This document shows positions 40,425 to 50,086 of a DNA stretch of 64,000 bases, one piece after another (the first letter of the stretch is position 1; each line of letters starts with the position of its first letter). The translations under genes and the position numbers were made by a program. Source of the stretch: Palsa-506 sp963786975 (GTDB lineage Bacteria > Actinomycetota > Actinomycetes > Streptosporangiales > Streptosporangiaceae); contig CAWBBE010000011.1 of assembly GCA_963786975.1 (NCBI GenBank), positions 744,001 to 808,000 of the forward strand, read 5' to 3'. The notes under the pieces are model-generated. The model had not been told where the DNA came from and made no database searches. It saw only the letters and a list, made by a program, of their open reading frames with translations.

Positions 40425-41344
40425 TCGACGCCGGGTACGGCCTCGGCTGGTCCGTCGTGTGCCGGGTGCCCGAGTCCTGGGCCCGGCGGGCATTCCGGGC
40501 GGCAGCGGACATCGCCTGGCGCCGCCAGGGCCCGCGGGTGCAGGTGCTGGAGGCCAACCTGCGCCGGGTGCTCGGCCCGGCCGCGGACGGCGGCCAGCTG
40601 CGGGCGCTGTCCAGGGACTCGATGCGCTCTTACGCGCGGTACTGGCTGGAGGTGTTCCGGCTGCCGGTGATGCCCACCGCGCGGCTGGTGGACGGCATGC
40701 GCGACGAGGGGGAAGTGCAGGCCACGTTCGGCCAGATGGCGGCCGGCCGCGGGGTGGTGTTCGCGCTGCCGCATATGGGCAACTGGGACCAGGCCGGGGC
40801 GTGGATCATCGCCCGCGGGGCCGGCTCGTTCACCACCGTGGCCGAGCGGATCAAGCCGGAGTCGGTCTACGAGCGCTTCGTCGGGTTCCGCGAGGGGCTC
40901 GGCATGGAGGTGCTGCCGGCCAGCGGCGGCAGCCGCCCGTTCGGCGTGCTCGCGCAGCGGCTGCGGGCGGGCAAGGTGGTCTGCCTGCCGTGCGACCGGG
41001 ACGTCACCGGCAGCGGCATCGAGGTCGAGTTCTTCGGCGAGCGGGCACACATGATGGCCGGGCCGGCCGCGCTCGCGGTGCAGACCGGCGCGGTGCTGAT
41101 CCCGGTCACGCTGTGGTTCGACGGCGACGGCTGGGGGGTGCGCTTCTACCCTGCGGTCCCGGTGCCGGCCGAAGGTGACAGGAAGCAGAAGGTCGCCGCG
41201 ATGACGCAGCAGATCGCGCGGGATTTCGAGGACGGGATCGCCGCGCATCCGGCGGACTGGCACATGCTGCAGCGGATTTTCCTGGCCGACCTGGACCCGG
41301 CCAGGCTCGCAGCCGCGGTCGCCCGGGTCAAGGCGGACACGTGA
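40400..41344 (+). CDS. patA: Phosphatidylinositol mannoside acyltransferase (LpxL/HtrB family)
   Basis: ATG 40400 follows GGAGG. The 314-residue protein has the acyltransferase motif HMGNWD (context FALPHMGNWDQAGAWI), then PCDRDVTGSGIEVEFFGE and a conserved VLIPVTLWFDGDG. In mycobacteria the orthologue transfers palmitate onto a mannose of PIM at the inner face of the membrane. The position between pgsA and pimA matches the conserved PIM operon, which supports this over a general lipid acyltransferase. Confidence 0.87.
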   Translation: MPGLKDRLIDAGYGLGWSVVCRVPESWARRAFRAAADIAWRRQGPRVQVLEANLRRVLGPAADGGQLRALSRDSMRSYARYWLEVFRLPVMPTARLVDGMRDEGEVQATFGQMAAGRGVVFALPHMGNWDQAGAWIIARGAGSFTTVAERIKPESVYERFVGFREGLGMEVLPASGGSRPFGVLAQRLRAGKVVCLPCDRDVTGSGIEVEFFGERAHMMAGPAALAVQTGAVLIPVTLWFDGDGWGVRFYPAVPVPAEGDRKQKVAAMTQQIARDFEDGIAAHPADWHMLQRIFLADLDPARLAAAVARVKADT

Positions 41345-41354
41345 GGGCAGAACC

Positions 41355-42482
41355 GTGCGGGTAGGCATCGTCTGCCCGTACACCTGGGACGTCCCCGGCG
41401 GCGTGCAGGAGCACGTCAGGGACCTGGCCGAGACGCTGATCGACCTCGGCCACCGGGTGTCGGTCATCTCGCCCGCCGACGACGACTCGCCGCTGCCCGG
41501 CTACGTGGTGCCGGCCGGCCGGGCGATCCCGGTTCCCTACAACGGGTCGGTGGCCAGGCTCGCGTTCGGCTTCCTGTCCGCCAGCCGGGTGCGCCGGTGG
41601 ATAAAGGACGGGCAGTTCGACGTGCTGCACGTGCACGAGCCGGTGGTGCCCAGCCTGGGGCTGCTCGCCTGCTGGGTGGCGTCCGGCCCGATCGTGGCGA
41701 CCGTGCACACCGCGAATCCGCGCTCCCGCTGGATGCATGCGGCCCGGCCGGCCCTGCAGTCCGCGCTGGAGAAGATCAGCGCCAGGATCGCGGTCTCCGA
41801 GGCGGCCCGCACCACCCTGGTCGAGCACCTGGGCGGCGACGCGGTGCTGATCCCGAACGGCGTCTCGGTGCGCCGGTACGCCAAGGCGGACCCGCTGCCC
41901 GGCTGGCCCGGCCCGGGCGGCGCGCTCGGCTTCCTCGGCCGGATGGACGAGCCGCGCAAGGGCCTGGCGGTGCTGCTCGACGCCTTCGCGCTGCTCGCCG
42001 CCGAGCGGCCCGGGCTGCGGCTGCTGGTCGCCGGGCCGGGGGACACCGAGGACGCGCTGGAGAAGGTGCCGGCCCCGCTGCGCGACCGGGTAGTACTGCT
42101 CGGCCAGGTCAGCGAGGCGGACAAGGTCCGGGTCTATCACTCGGTGGACGTGTTCTGCGCGCCGAACACCGGCGGCGAGAGCTTCGGGATCGTGCTCGCC
42201 GAGGCGATGGCGGCCGGTGCCCCGATCGTGGCCAGCGACCTGGACGCGTTCCGGATGGTGCTGCGCGGCGGGCAGGCCGGCGAGCTGTTCGCCATCGGCG
42301 ACCCGGCCGCGCTGGCGGCCGCGGCCGGCCGCCTGCTCGATGACCCGCACCGGCGGGCGGCCCTGTCCGGGGCGGCGGCCGCCGCGGTGCGCAGCTACGA
42401 CTGGCCGGTGATCGCGCGCGACGTCGTGCATGTCTACGAGACGGTGACGCCCGCCGGCAGCCGGGTCGGGGTGGTGGCGTGA
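41355..42482 (+). CDS. pimA: Phosphatidyl-myo-inositol alpha-mannosyltransferase
   Basis: GTG 41355 starts VRVGIVCPYTWDVPGGVQEH, the GT4 N-terminus with its GGVQEH loop. Later landmarks are HVHEPVVPSLGL, NGVSVRRYA, GRMDEPRKGLAVLL, and the donor-site motif ESFGIVLAEAMAAGAPIVAS. The 375-residue length fits PimA, which moves mannose from GDP-mannose to phosphatidylinositol on the cytosolic face of the membrane. It lies ten bases after the acyltransferase and its stop overlaps the next ATG by one base. Confidence 0.92.
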   Translation: MRVGIVCPYTWDVPGGVQEHVRDLAETLIDLGHRVSVISPADDDSPLPGYVVPAGRAIPVPYNGSVARLAFGFLSASRVRRWIKDGQFDVLHVHEPVVPSLGLLACWVASGPIVATVHTANPRSRWMHAARPALQSALEKISARIAVSEAARTTLVEHLGGDAVLIPNGVSVRRYAKADPLPGWPGPGGALGFLGRMDEPRKGLAVLLDAFALLAAERPGLRLLVAGPGDTEDALEKVPAPLRDRVVLLGQVSEADKVRVYHSVDVFCAPNTGGESFGIVLAEAMAAGAPIVASDLDAFRMVLRGGQAGELFAIGDPAALAAAAGRLLDDPHRRAALSGAAAAAVRSYDWPVIARDVVHVYETVTPAGSRVGVVA

Positions 42483-43042
42483 TGACCGACGTGATCATCA
42501 TCGTCGGGCTGGCGCTGCTGGTCGGCGTCTACATCTCCTGGCGGGCGGGCCGGCTGGACCGGCTGCACGCGCGGCTGGAGGCGGCCCGGGCCGCGCTGGA
42601 CGCGGCGCTGGTCCGGCGCAGCTCGGCGGCGCTGGAGCTGGCCTCTTCCGGCCTGCTGGATCCGGCGACCAGCCTGCTGCTGGCCTGCTCCGCGCACGAC
42701 GCGCGGACCGCGGACGAGTCCAGGGAACTGCGCGAGAGCGACCTGACCAGGGCGCTGCGCGCCGCGTTCGGGCAGCCGGACTTCGTTGCCTCGCTGACCG
42801 GCCGGGCCGGCGCCGAGGAACTGCTCGGCGAGGTCGAGGCCGCGTCGCACAAGGTGTTCCTGGCCCGCAAGTTCTACAACGACGCGGTCGCCGCGGTCCG
42901 GGCGGCCCGGCGCCGCTGGCTGGTCCGGCTGCTCCGCCTGGCCGGCGGCGCCGAGCTGCCGGACTTCTTCGAGATCGACGACTCCCTGGTCGCGGCCGGC
43001 CCGGACGGGCAGGGCACGGACATGCCGCACCTGACCGGCTGA
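42482..43042 (+). CDS. LemA-like membrane protein
   Basis: ATG 42482 overlaps the pimA stop. The 186-residue protein has one N-terminal transmembrane segment (VIIIVGLALLVGVYISW) and a long helical region. ARKFYNDAV near residue 130 is the signature block of LemA-type proteins, followed by RWLVRLLRLAGGAELPDFFE. Function is unknown. The gene is conserved beside pimA in actinobacteria, which suggests an envelope-related role. A full LemA assignment needs a profile search. Confidence 0.7.
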   Translation: MTDVIIIVGLALLVGVYISWRAGRLDRLHARLEAARAALDAALVRRSSAALELASSGLLDPATSLLLACSAHDARTADESRELRESDLTRALRAAFGQPDFVASLTGRAGAEELLGEVEAASHKVFLARKFYNDAVAAVRAARRRWLVRLLRLAGGAELPDFFEIDDSLVAAGPDGQGTDMPHLTG

Positions 43043-43095
43043 ACCCAGGACCTACCATGGGAGCAAGCCATTAGCAGCGATCAAGCGAGGTTCCC

Positions 43096-44043
43096 GTGTC
43101 AGTCCACAGTGCTCCCGCCAGTACCACCAGTTCCGCGCCCGGCGCGGCTCCGGGGACCGGGCCTGCCACCGGGACGCAGCGGGTCAAGCGCGGCATGGCG
43201 GACATGCTCAAGGGCGGCGTGATCATGGACGTGGTCACGCCGGACCAGGCCAGGATCGCCGAGGACGCGGGCGCCGTCGCGGTGATGGCCCTGGAGCGGG
43301 TGCCGGCCGACATCCGCGCGCAGGGCGGCGTGGCCCGGATGAGCGACCCGGACATGATCGACGGGATCATCGCGGCGGTCTCCATCCCGGTGATGGCCAA
43401 GTGCCGGATCGGGCATTTCGCCGAGGCGCAGGTGCTGCAGGCGATCGGGGTGGACTACATCGACGAGTCCGAGGTGCTGAGCCCGGCCGACGAGGCGCAC
43501 CACGTCGACAAGTGGAACTTCACCGTCCCGTTCGTGTGCGGCGCGACCCACCTGGGCGAGGCGCTGCGCCGGATCACCGAGGGCGCGGCGATGATCAGGT
43601 CGAAGGGCGAGGCGGGCACCGGGAACGTGGTCGAGGCCACCCGGCACATGCGCGGCATCCGGGCCGGGATGCAGCGGCTGGCCAGCCAGCCGGCCGAGGA
43701 GCTCTACGCTGCCGCGAAGGATCTGCAGGCACCGTACGAGCTGGTCGCCGAGGTCGCCGCCGCGGGCAAGCTGCCAGTCGTCCTGTTCACCGCCGGCGGC
43801 ATCGCGACCCCCGCGGACGCGGCGATGATGATGCAGCTGGGCGCCGAGGGCGTGTTCGTCGGGTCCGGGATCTTCAAGTCGGGCGACCCGGCCGCGCGCG
43901 CGGCGGCGATCGTGAAGGCGACCACCTTCTACGACGACCCCGACGTGGTCGCGAAGGTCTCCCGCGGGCTGGGCGAGGCCATGGTCGGCATCGGCCTGGA
44001 CGCGCTGGCGCCCGAGCAGCGCTACGCCGGCCGCGGCTGGTGA
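43096..44043 (+). CDS. pdxS: Pyridoxal 5'-phosphate synthase subunit PdxS
   Basis: The 315-residue TIM-barrel protein starts at GTG 43096, with about 20 extra Ala/Thr/Pro residues before the conserved VKRGMADMLKGGVIMDV. Catalytic blocks are AVMALERVPADIR, PVMAKCRIGH (with the Schiff-base lysine), VDYIDESEVL, and GTGNVVEATRHMR. PdxS makes PLP from ribose 5-phosphate, glyceraldehyde 3-phosphate and ammonia delivered by PdxT. The pdxT start overlaps its stop by one base, matching their complex. Confidence 0.96.
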   Translation: MSVHSAPASTTSSAPGAAPGTGPATGTQRVKRGMADMLKGGVIMDVVTPDQARIAEDAGAVAVMALERVPADIRAQGGVARMSDPDMIDGIIAAVSIPVMAKCRIGHFAEAQVLQAIGVDYIDESEVLSPADEAHHVDKWNFTVPFVCGATHLGEALRRITEGAAMIRSKGEAGTGNVVEATRHMRGIRAGMQRLASQPAEELYAAAKDLQAPYELVAEVAAAGKLPVVLFTAGGIATPADAAMMMQLGAEGVFVGSGIFKSGDPAARAAAIVKATTFYDDPDVVAKVSRGLGEAMVGIGLDALAPEQRYAGRGW

Positions 44044-44636
44044 TGAGCCCGGCAGTCGGCGTACTTGCCCTGCAGGGCGACGTCGCCGAGCACCTGCGGG
44101 CGCTTGGCGCGGTGGGCGCCCGCGGCACCGCGGTGCGCCGGCCTGGCGAGCTGGATGACGTCGACGGGCTGATCATCCCCGGCGGGGAGTCCACCACGAT
44201 GTGGAAGCTCACGGTGATCTTCGACCTGCTGGATCCGCTGCGCAAGCGGCTCGGCTCGGGGATGCCCGTGTTCGGCTGCTGCGCCGGCCTGATCATGCTG
44301 GCCGACCGGCTCACCGACCGGGCCAGCGGCCAGCAGACGCTCGGCGGGATCGACGTCAGCGTCCGGCGGAACGCGTTCGGCCGCCAGGTGGACTCGTTCG
44401 AGAGCGACATCGCGCTGCGCGGCATCGGCGCCCCGGACTTCCGCGCGGTCTTCATCCGGGCGCCGTGGGTCGAGGAAGCTGGCCGCGATGTCGAGATTCT
44501 CGGCACCGAGCCGCGCACGGGTAGGATCGTCGCGGTCCGCCAGGGAGCCGCGCTGGCTACGGCGTTTCATCCCGAGCTGACGCCGGACCGGCGGATCCAC
44601 GAGCTGTTCGTCAACATGGTGAGGGAACGGTCATGA
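44043..44636 (+). CDS. pdxT: Pyridoxal 5'-phosphate synthase glutaminase subunit PdxT
   Basis: ATG 44043 overlaps the pdxS stop. The 197-residue class I glutaminase reads VGVLALQGDVAEHLRAL, LIIPGGESTTMWKL, the nucleophile Cys in VFGCCAGLIML, and the His-Glu pair in ATAFHPELTPD. It hydrolyses glutamine and channels ammonia to PdxS. Its last four bases overlap yebC (ATGA). Confidence 0.96.
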   Translation: MSPAVGVLALQGDVAEHLRALGAVGARGTAVRRPGELDDVDGLIIPGGESTTMWKLTVIFDLLDPLRKRLGSGMPVFGCCAGLIMLADRLTDRASGQQTLGGIDVSVRRNAFGRQVDSFESDIALRGIGAPDFRAVFIRAPWVEEAGRDVEILGTEPRTGRIVAVRQGAALATAFHPELTPDRRIHELFVNMVRERS

Positions 44637-45385
44637 GCGGCCATTCGAAGTGGGCGACCACGAAGCACAAGAAGGCCGTGGTAGACGCCAGGCGCGGGAA
44701 GCTGTTCGCCAAGCTGGTGAAGAACGTCGAGGTGGCCGCGCGCACCGGCGGCGCCGACGTGGCCGGCAACCCGACGCTGTACGACGCCGTGCAGAAGGCG
44801 AAGAAGAACTCGGTGCCGAACGACAACATCGACCGGGCGGTCCGCCGCGGCGCCGGCCTGGAGGCGGGCGGCGCGCACTACGAGACGGTCACCTACGAGG
44901 GGTACGCGCCGGGCGGCGTCGCGGTCCTGGTGGAATGCCTGACCGACAACAAGAACCGGGCCGCTGCCGACGTGCGGACCGCGCTTACCCGCAACGGCGG
45001 GTCGATGGCCGATCCGGGCTCGGTGTCCTACCTGTTCGGCCGCAAGGGCGTGGTCATCGTGGCCAAGGCGGCCGGGGTGACCGAGGACGACGTGCTGACC
45101 GCGGTGCTGGAGGCCGGCGCCGAGGAGGTCAACGACCTCGGCGAGTCGTTCGAGGTGGTCAGCGAGGCCACCGACCTGGTCGCGGTGCGGACCGCGCTGC
45201 AGCAGGCCGGCATCGACTACGAGTCGGCCGAGGCGGCGTTCCTGCCGTCGGTCGAGGTGCCGGTGGACGAGGAGCAGGCCAAGCGGGTATTCCGGCTGAT
45301 CGAGGCGATCGAGGACTCCGACGACGTGCAGGACGTCTACGCGAACTACTCGGTCCCGGACGAGGTCATGGAGAAGCTCGGGTGA
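44633..45385 (+). CDS. yebC: YebC/PmpR-family transcriptional regulator
   Basis: The 250-residue protein starts MSGHSKWATTKHKKAVVDAR, the family signature, and continues with NPTLYDAVQKAKKNSVPNDN, YEGYAPGGVAVLVECLTDN and DDVQDVYANYSVPDEVM. YebC proteins act as DNA-binding regulators, and some assist translation of difficult motifs. It lies in the usual actinobacterial place between pdxT and ruvC. Confidence 0.95.
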   Translation: MSGHSKWATTKHKKAVVDARRGKLFAKLVKNVEVAARTGGADVAGNPTLYDAVQKAKKNSVPNDNIDRAVRRGAGLEAGGAHYETVTYEGYAPGGVAVLVECLTDNKNRAAADVRTALTRNGGSMADPGSVSYLFGRKGVVIVAKAAGVTEDDVLTAVLEAGAEEVNDLGESFEVVSEATDLVAVRTALQQAGIDYESAEAAFLPSVEVPVDEEQAKRVFRLIEAIEDSDDVQDVYANYSVPDEVMEKLG

Positions 45386-45401
45386 CCGGCGGCCTGGCCG
45401 C

Positions 45402-46759
45402 GTGCCGGTGACCGGCGCGCCGCCGGAGATCCGCAGGCTCACCGCGGCCGACGACCTGGCGCCGGTGCTCGACCTGGCCCGCCGGTCGTTTGGCCCGTTC
45501 GGCGCCGAGGCCGGGGCGGGCCGCTGGCGGACACCCGCGAGTCGGTCGCCGACGGCCGGCACCTGGGCGCGTTCGCCGGCGGCCGGCTGATCGCCGCCGC
45601 GAAATACTTCAACATGGTGCAGTGGTGGCACGGGCGGCCGGTGCCGATGGCCGGCGTGGCCAGCGTCACGGTCGCGCCGGAAGCACGTGGCCAGGGCGTC
45701 GGCGGAGCGCTGATGAGCACGCTGGTCAGGCAGATCGCGGCCCGCGGCTACCCGCTGTCCGTGCTGTACCCGGCCACCGCGACGGTCTACCGGGCGGTCG
45801 GCTACGAGATCGCCGGCGGCCAGTACCAGGCCTCGATCCCGGCCAGGTCGCTGCGCTCGCTGCTGCCGCCGGATATCCCCGCCGGTCAGCCGCCGCCGGG
45901 CGGCCCGGCCGGTCAGCCGCCGCCGGGTGCTTCCGCCGGTCAGCCGCCGCCGGGTGGCCCGGCTGGTCAGCCGCCGCCGCCGGGTGGCCCGGGCGGTCAG
46001 CGGCCGCCATCGCCGTGGCCGGCCGGGCCGGGCATCCGGCGGGCCGGTCCCGGCGCCGCCGCCGAGATCAGCGCGGTGCTCGGCCGGGTGCACGAGGCGG
46101 CCCGCGCCTGCGGCCCGTCCGATTTCGACCTGGGCGTTTCCGCGCGGCTGCTCGATGACCCCGGCGTGTTCTGCTACCTGGCGGACGACGGAGTGCTCAT
46201 CTACGGGTGGCACGACGGGAACAACGAGATCATGGTCTACTGCCTGCTGGCGGGCTCCGCGCGGACGGCTCGCGCGCTGTGGTCGGTGATCGCCTCGTAC
46301 GACTCGATGGCCAGCACGGTCCGCGCCTACTGCAGCCCGGACGACCCGGTCAGCTGGCTGACCAGGGAGCCGGATGTCAGCCTTACCCGGCGGCACTCGT
46401 GGATGCTGCGGGTGGTCGACGCCGCGGCGGCGATCGCCGGGCGCGGGTTCCCGGCGTCCGCGCAGGCGGACGTGACGTTGCAGCTCGCCGACAGCCTGCT
46501 CCCGGCCAACGCGGGCCGGTGGCGGCTATCGGTCAGCGACGGCAAGGGCGCCCTGTCCGGGGCTGAAACGGATGCTCCCGCCGGACTGCCGCCCGCAGCC
46601 CCGCTCATCCTCGGCGCCCGTGGCTTCGCCGCGCTGTACGCGGGGACTCCGCTAGCCACGCTCCGGCTGGCCGGCCTCGCCGCCGGCGGAGCCCCGGCCG
46701 CCGACGCCGCGCTGGACATCGCGTTCGCCGGCCACCCCTTCATGCTCGACTACTTCTGA
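45402..46759 (+). CDS. Eis-like GNAT acetyltransferase (one-base frameshift)
   Basis: GTG 45402 starts PPEIRRLTAADDLAPVLDLA. Near 45520, GGGCGGGCC appears to lack a G, and the next frame continues LADTRESVADGRHLGAFAGG and KYFNMVQWWHGRPVPMAGVA. The acetyl-CoA loop is VAPEARGQGVGGAL. A Pro-Gly-Gln repeat (45886–46010) separates the first GNAT domain from a second GNAT-like half and an SCP2-like C-terminus (ARGFAALYAGTPLATLRLAG). This three-part layout is that of the Eis family, which acetylates lysines or aminoglycosides in mycobacteria. The substrate here is unknown. Confidence 0.78.
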
Positions 46760-46856
46760 CCGCAATCCCGGCCCCACCCAAGCGCCAGCCCCGCCCGGCC
46801 CCACTGCCAGCCCCCGCTCCCGCCCCCGGCGCCACCACCACCAAGATCAACTTTGC

Positions 46857-46896
46857 GGTTCGGATCTGGCCGGTGATAGCCGGATAAATCTGAACC
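46857..46896. terminator. Nested hairpin after the Eis-like gene
   Basis: GGTTCGGAT and ATCTGAACC pair with one G·U. Inside, a CCGG...CCGG stem encloses TGATAG. It is preceded by AAGATCAACTTTGC, a short AT-rich string unlike the flanking DNA. It may be a terminator or one copy of a dispersed small repeat. Confidence 0.45.
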
Positions 46897-47027
46897 GGTG
46901 TTGCCTGCCGCCGTTGCCGACACGCCGGGTCATGTCACTGCGGCCGGCCCGGCCGGCCGGTAAGGTCGAAGCGACCGAACATGTGTTCGTCAGCAGGCGG
47001 GTATCAGCAACCGGGACGGTGAGCGGG

Positions 47028-47558
47028 ATGCGAGTGCTCGGCGTCGATCCTGGCCTGACCCGGTGCGGTGTCGGCGTCATCGACGGCGAGCCCGGCCGGG
47101 CGCTGACGCTGGTCGGCACCGACGTGATCCGGACCCCGCACGGCGACGACGTCGCCCTCCGGCTGCTGGCGCTGGAAGCCGGCTTCGAGTCCTGGCTGAC
47201 CGCGTATCAGCCGGACGCGGTCGCTGTCGAACGGGTGTTCAGCCAGCACAACGTCCGGACGGTGATGGGCACCGCGCAGGCGGGCGCCGTTGCCATCGTG
47301 TGCGCTGCGCGCCGCGGGCTGCCGGTCGCGCTGCACACCCCGAGCGAGGTCAAGGCGGCGGTGACCGGCAACGGCCGGGCCGGGAAGGAGCAAGTGACGG
47401 AAATGGTGACGCGGCTGCTCCGGATGACCAGCCCGCCGCGCCCGGCCGACGCGGCGGACGCGCTCGCGCTCGCGATCTGCCATCTATGGCGCGGCGGCGC
47501 GCAGCGCCGCCTGGCCGCCGCCGCGCGCTCGGCGACTGTCCCGGGCGGCCCGCGGTGA
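47028..47558 (+). CDS. ruvC: Holliday junction resolvase RuvC
   Basis: ATG 47028 gives the standard N-terminus MRVLGVDPGLTRCGVGVI with the first catalytic Asp; upstream in-frame codons add no family sequence. Other acidic active-site residues are in AVAVERVFSQHN and PADAADALALAICH. The 176-residue product cuts four-way junctions as a dimer. Its stop overlaps the ruvA start (GTGA). Confidence 0.95.
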   Translation: MRVLGVDPGLTRCGVGVIDGEPGRALTLVGTDVIRTPHGDDVALRLLALEAGFESWLTAYQPDAVAVERVFSQHNVRTVMGTAQAGAVAIVCAARRGLPVALHTPSEVKAAVTGNGRAGKEQVTEMVTRLLRMTSPPRPADAADALALAICHLWRGGAQRRLAAAARSATVPGGPR

Positions 47559-48220
47559 TCGCCCATCTGGACGGGAAGGTCTGCTCGGTCGCGCCGGATG
47601 GCGCGGTCATCGACGTGGGCGGTGTCGGGCTGCTCGTGCAGTGCACGCCGGGCACCCTGGCCGGGCTGCGCACCGGCGAACGCGCCCGGGTGGCTACCTC
47701 CCTGGTGGTACGCGAAGACGCGCTGACGTTGTACGGTTTCGCCGGCGACGATGAGCGGAACACGTTCGAGCTGCTGCAGACGGCCAGCGGGGTAGGTCCC
47801 AGGCTGGCGCTGGCCATGCTGGCGGTGTTCAGCCCGGACGCGCTGCGCCGGGCGGTGGCGGCGGAGGATCTGGCGGCGCTGACCACGGTTCCCGGCATCG
47901 GCCGGAAGGGCGCGCAGCGGATCGTGCTTGAGCTGGCCGGCCGGCTGGGCTCGCCCGGCGAACTGCCATCCGGCACTGGCGCCGACGGCGGGCGGCTGGC
48001 CGCCGGACGGCCGCCGTCCTGGCGTGATCAGGTCCGCACGGGCCTGGTCAACCTCGGCTGGCAGCCCCGCGACGCGGACCAGGCGATCGCCGCGGTCGAG
48101 CCAGAGCTGACGGCTAACGCCGCCGCCGGCGACGGCACGGGCGGGACTGCGGCCGACCGCGACGACGTGGATGTGGCCACGGCCTTGCGCGCGGCACTTC
48201 GAGTCCTGGGCCGGGCATGA
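47555..48220 (+). CDS. ruvA: Holliday junction DNA helicase subunit RuvA
   Basis: GTG 47555 overlaps the ruvC stop by four bases. The 221-residue protein starts VIAHLDGKVCSVAPDGAVID, has LYGFAGDDERNTFELLQTAS, the HhH motif VPGIGRKGAQRIVLELAGRL, and a C-terminal RuvB-binding helix domain (RTGLVNLGWQPRDADQAI). It binds junctions as a tetramer and loads RuvB. A disordered linker (GDGTGGTAADRDD) precedes the last helix. Confidence 0.95.
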   Translation: MIAHLDGKVCSVAPDGAVIDVGGVGLLVQCTPGTLAGLRTGERARVATSLVVREDALTLYGFAGDDERNTFELLQTASGVGPRLALAMLAVFSPDALRRAVAAEDLAALTTVPGIGRKGAQRIVLELAGRLGSPGELPSGTGADGGRLAAGRPPSWRDQVRTGLVNLGWQPRDADQAIAAVEPELTANAAAGDGTGGTAADRDDVDVATALRAALRVLGRA

Positions 48221-49423
48221 CCGGCGGTGGCGAGCGCACCGGGCCGGGCATCCGGGCCAGCGGGCCACGGCCGGCCAGCGGGCCGGCCGCGTCCGAAGGG
48301 CCGGCCGCGTCCGGCGGCCCAGCCGGTGGCGGCGGCCCAGCCGGTGGCGGCGGCGCCAGCCGGTGGCGGCGGGCCAGGCCCGGACGATGCCGACCGGGTC
48401 GTCTCGCCGCTCGCCGATGCCGACGACCGGCTGATCGAGGGCGCCCTGCGGCCGAAGCGGCTGGCGGATTTCGTCGGCCAGAGCCGGGTGCGCGAGCAGC
48501 TGTCGCTGGTGCTTGAAGGGGCGCTGCGGCGCGGCCGGGCGCCCGACCACGTGCTGCTGTCCGGCCCGCCTGGCCTGGGCAAGACCACCATTGCCATGAT
48601 CATCGCGGCCGAGATGGGCACGCCGCTGCGGATCACCAGCGGGCCGGCCATCGAGCGGGCCGGGGATCTCGCCTCGATGCTGTCCACGCTGAGCGAGGGC
48701 GAGGTGATGTTCATCGACGAGATCCACCGGGTCGCCCGGCCGGCCGAGGAAATGCTGTACATGGCCATGGAGGACTTCCGGGTCGACGTGGTCATCGGCA
48801 AGGGCCCCGGGGCGACGGCGATCCCGCTGGACATCGCGCCGTTCACGCTCGTCGGGGCGACTACCAGGGCGGGCCTGCTGCCGGCCCCGCTGCGGGACCG
48901 GTTCGGCTTCACCGCCTACCTGGACTTCTACGAGCCGGCCGAACTCGGCGTGATCGTCCGCAGGTCGGCCGGCCTGCTCGGCGTCGCGCTGCGCGATGAC
49001 GGAGCGGACGAGATCGCCGGCCGCTCCCGCGGCACCCCGCGGATCGCTAACCGGCTGCTGCGCCGGGTGCGCGACTTCGCCGAGGTCCGTGCCGACGGCG
49101 TGGTGAGCCGGCAGGTCGCCAGGGACGCGCTGGAGCTGTACGAGGTGGACGACAATGGCCTCGACCGGCTGGACCGGGCCGTGCTGTCCGCGCTCGTCCG
49201 CAGGTTCGGCGGCGGCCCGGTGGGCCTGTCCACGCTCGCGGTGGCGGTCGGCGAGGAGGCCGAGACGGTCGAGGTGGTGGCCGAGCCCTTCCTGGTCCGG
49301 GAGGGCCTGATCGCCAGGACGCCGCGCGGCCGGGTGGCGACGCCGGCCGGCTGGATGCATCTCGGCCTGATCGCGCCGGAAACAGCCGCCGGGCAGCCGG
49401 CCTCCGGTACCCTGTTCGGCTAG
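48217..49423 (+). CDS. ruvB: Holliday junction branch-migration ATPase RuvB (frameshift in N-terminal repeat)
   Basis: ATG 48217 overlaps the ruvA stop (ATGA) and is the expected start. In an 18-base repeat encoding Gly/Pro/Ala units (48309–48370), the third copy has one extra base (near 48353), which shifts the frame. The RuvB core then reads RLIEGALRPKRLADFVGQ, Walker A GPPGLGKTT, Walker B MFIDEIHR, sensor GATTRAG, and the winged-helix end (VAEPFLVREGLIARTPRGRV). A GTG at 48227 lies in the core frame and could serve as start, but has no ribosome-binding site. The Gly-rich extension is longer than usual for RuvB. Confidence 0.92.
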
Positions 49424-49621
49424 CCAGGGCAGGCTATTCCTGGTTGCGGGCGTGTCACGATCACTCGCCTGACCCCGTAGCCTGTTGGTGCGTCGCCAGC
49501 GCGCCGCTACACTGCGGCAGTTGGTCAACGACAGCCGCCTGGCGCGGGGGCCGGCCAGGCCGGCCGCTGGCCGGGCCTGGCCTGCGACCGCTGCGGCAAT
49601 CAACGGAAGGAAGCCCCGGCG

Positions 49622-50047
49622 ATGGGGATCACGTATCTTGCGTCAACCGGTTCGTCATCAAAGAGCTCGCTCACGCCGATCCTGATTATCGCCGTGCTGT
49701 TCGGCGTCTTCTACCTGCTCATCATCCGGCCGCAGCGCAACAGGCAGCGCCGGGCCCAGCAGATGCAGGGCGGCGTCGAGCCAGGTCAGCGCGTCCGGAC
49801 GACGGCGGGCATCTACGGCACCGTGACCAGGATCGACGACCCGGACGTGGAGCTTGAGATCGCGCCGGGCGTCGAGATCCGCATCCTGCGCCGCGCGATC
49901 ATGGACATCCTGCCCGAGGACAGCCCAGCGGACGCGGCCCCGCCGGAGCCGGAGCCGGCCACCGAGGACGCGCAGGCCGGCGAGTGGGACACGCCCAAGG
50001 ACGACCTGGAAAAGGACGACTGGGACAAGACGGACCGGAATCCGTAG
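49622..50047 (+). CDS. yajC: Preprotein translocase subunit YajC
   Basis: The 141-residue protein has one transmembrane segment (LTPILIIAVLFGVFYLLII) followed by RPQRNRQRRAQQMQ and VEPGQRVRTTAGIYGTVTRI, which is the YajC signature. An acidic C-terminal tail is longer than in E. coli YajC. YajC associates with SecD and SecF and supports Sec export. The ribosome-binding site GGAAGG precedes ATG 49622. Confidence 0.95.
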   Translation: MGITYLASTGSSSKSSLTPILIIAVLFGVFYLLIIRPQRNRQRRAQQMQGGVEPGQRVRTTAGIYGTVTRIDDPDVELEIAPGVEIRILRRAIMDILPEDSPADAAPPEPEPATEDAQAGEWDTPKDDLEKDDWDKTDRNP

Positions 50048-50086
50048 CTCCAGCGCTGGCCCGACCGATCAAAGGACAGTCGAGAA

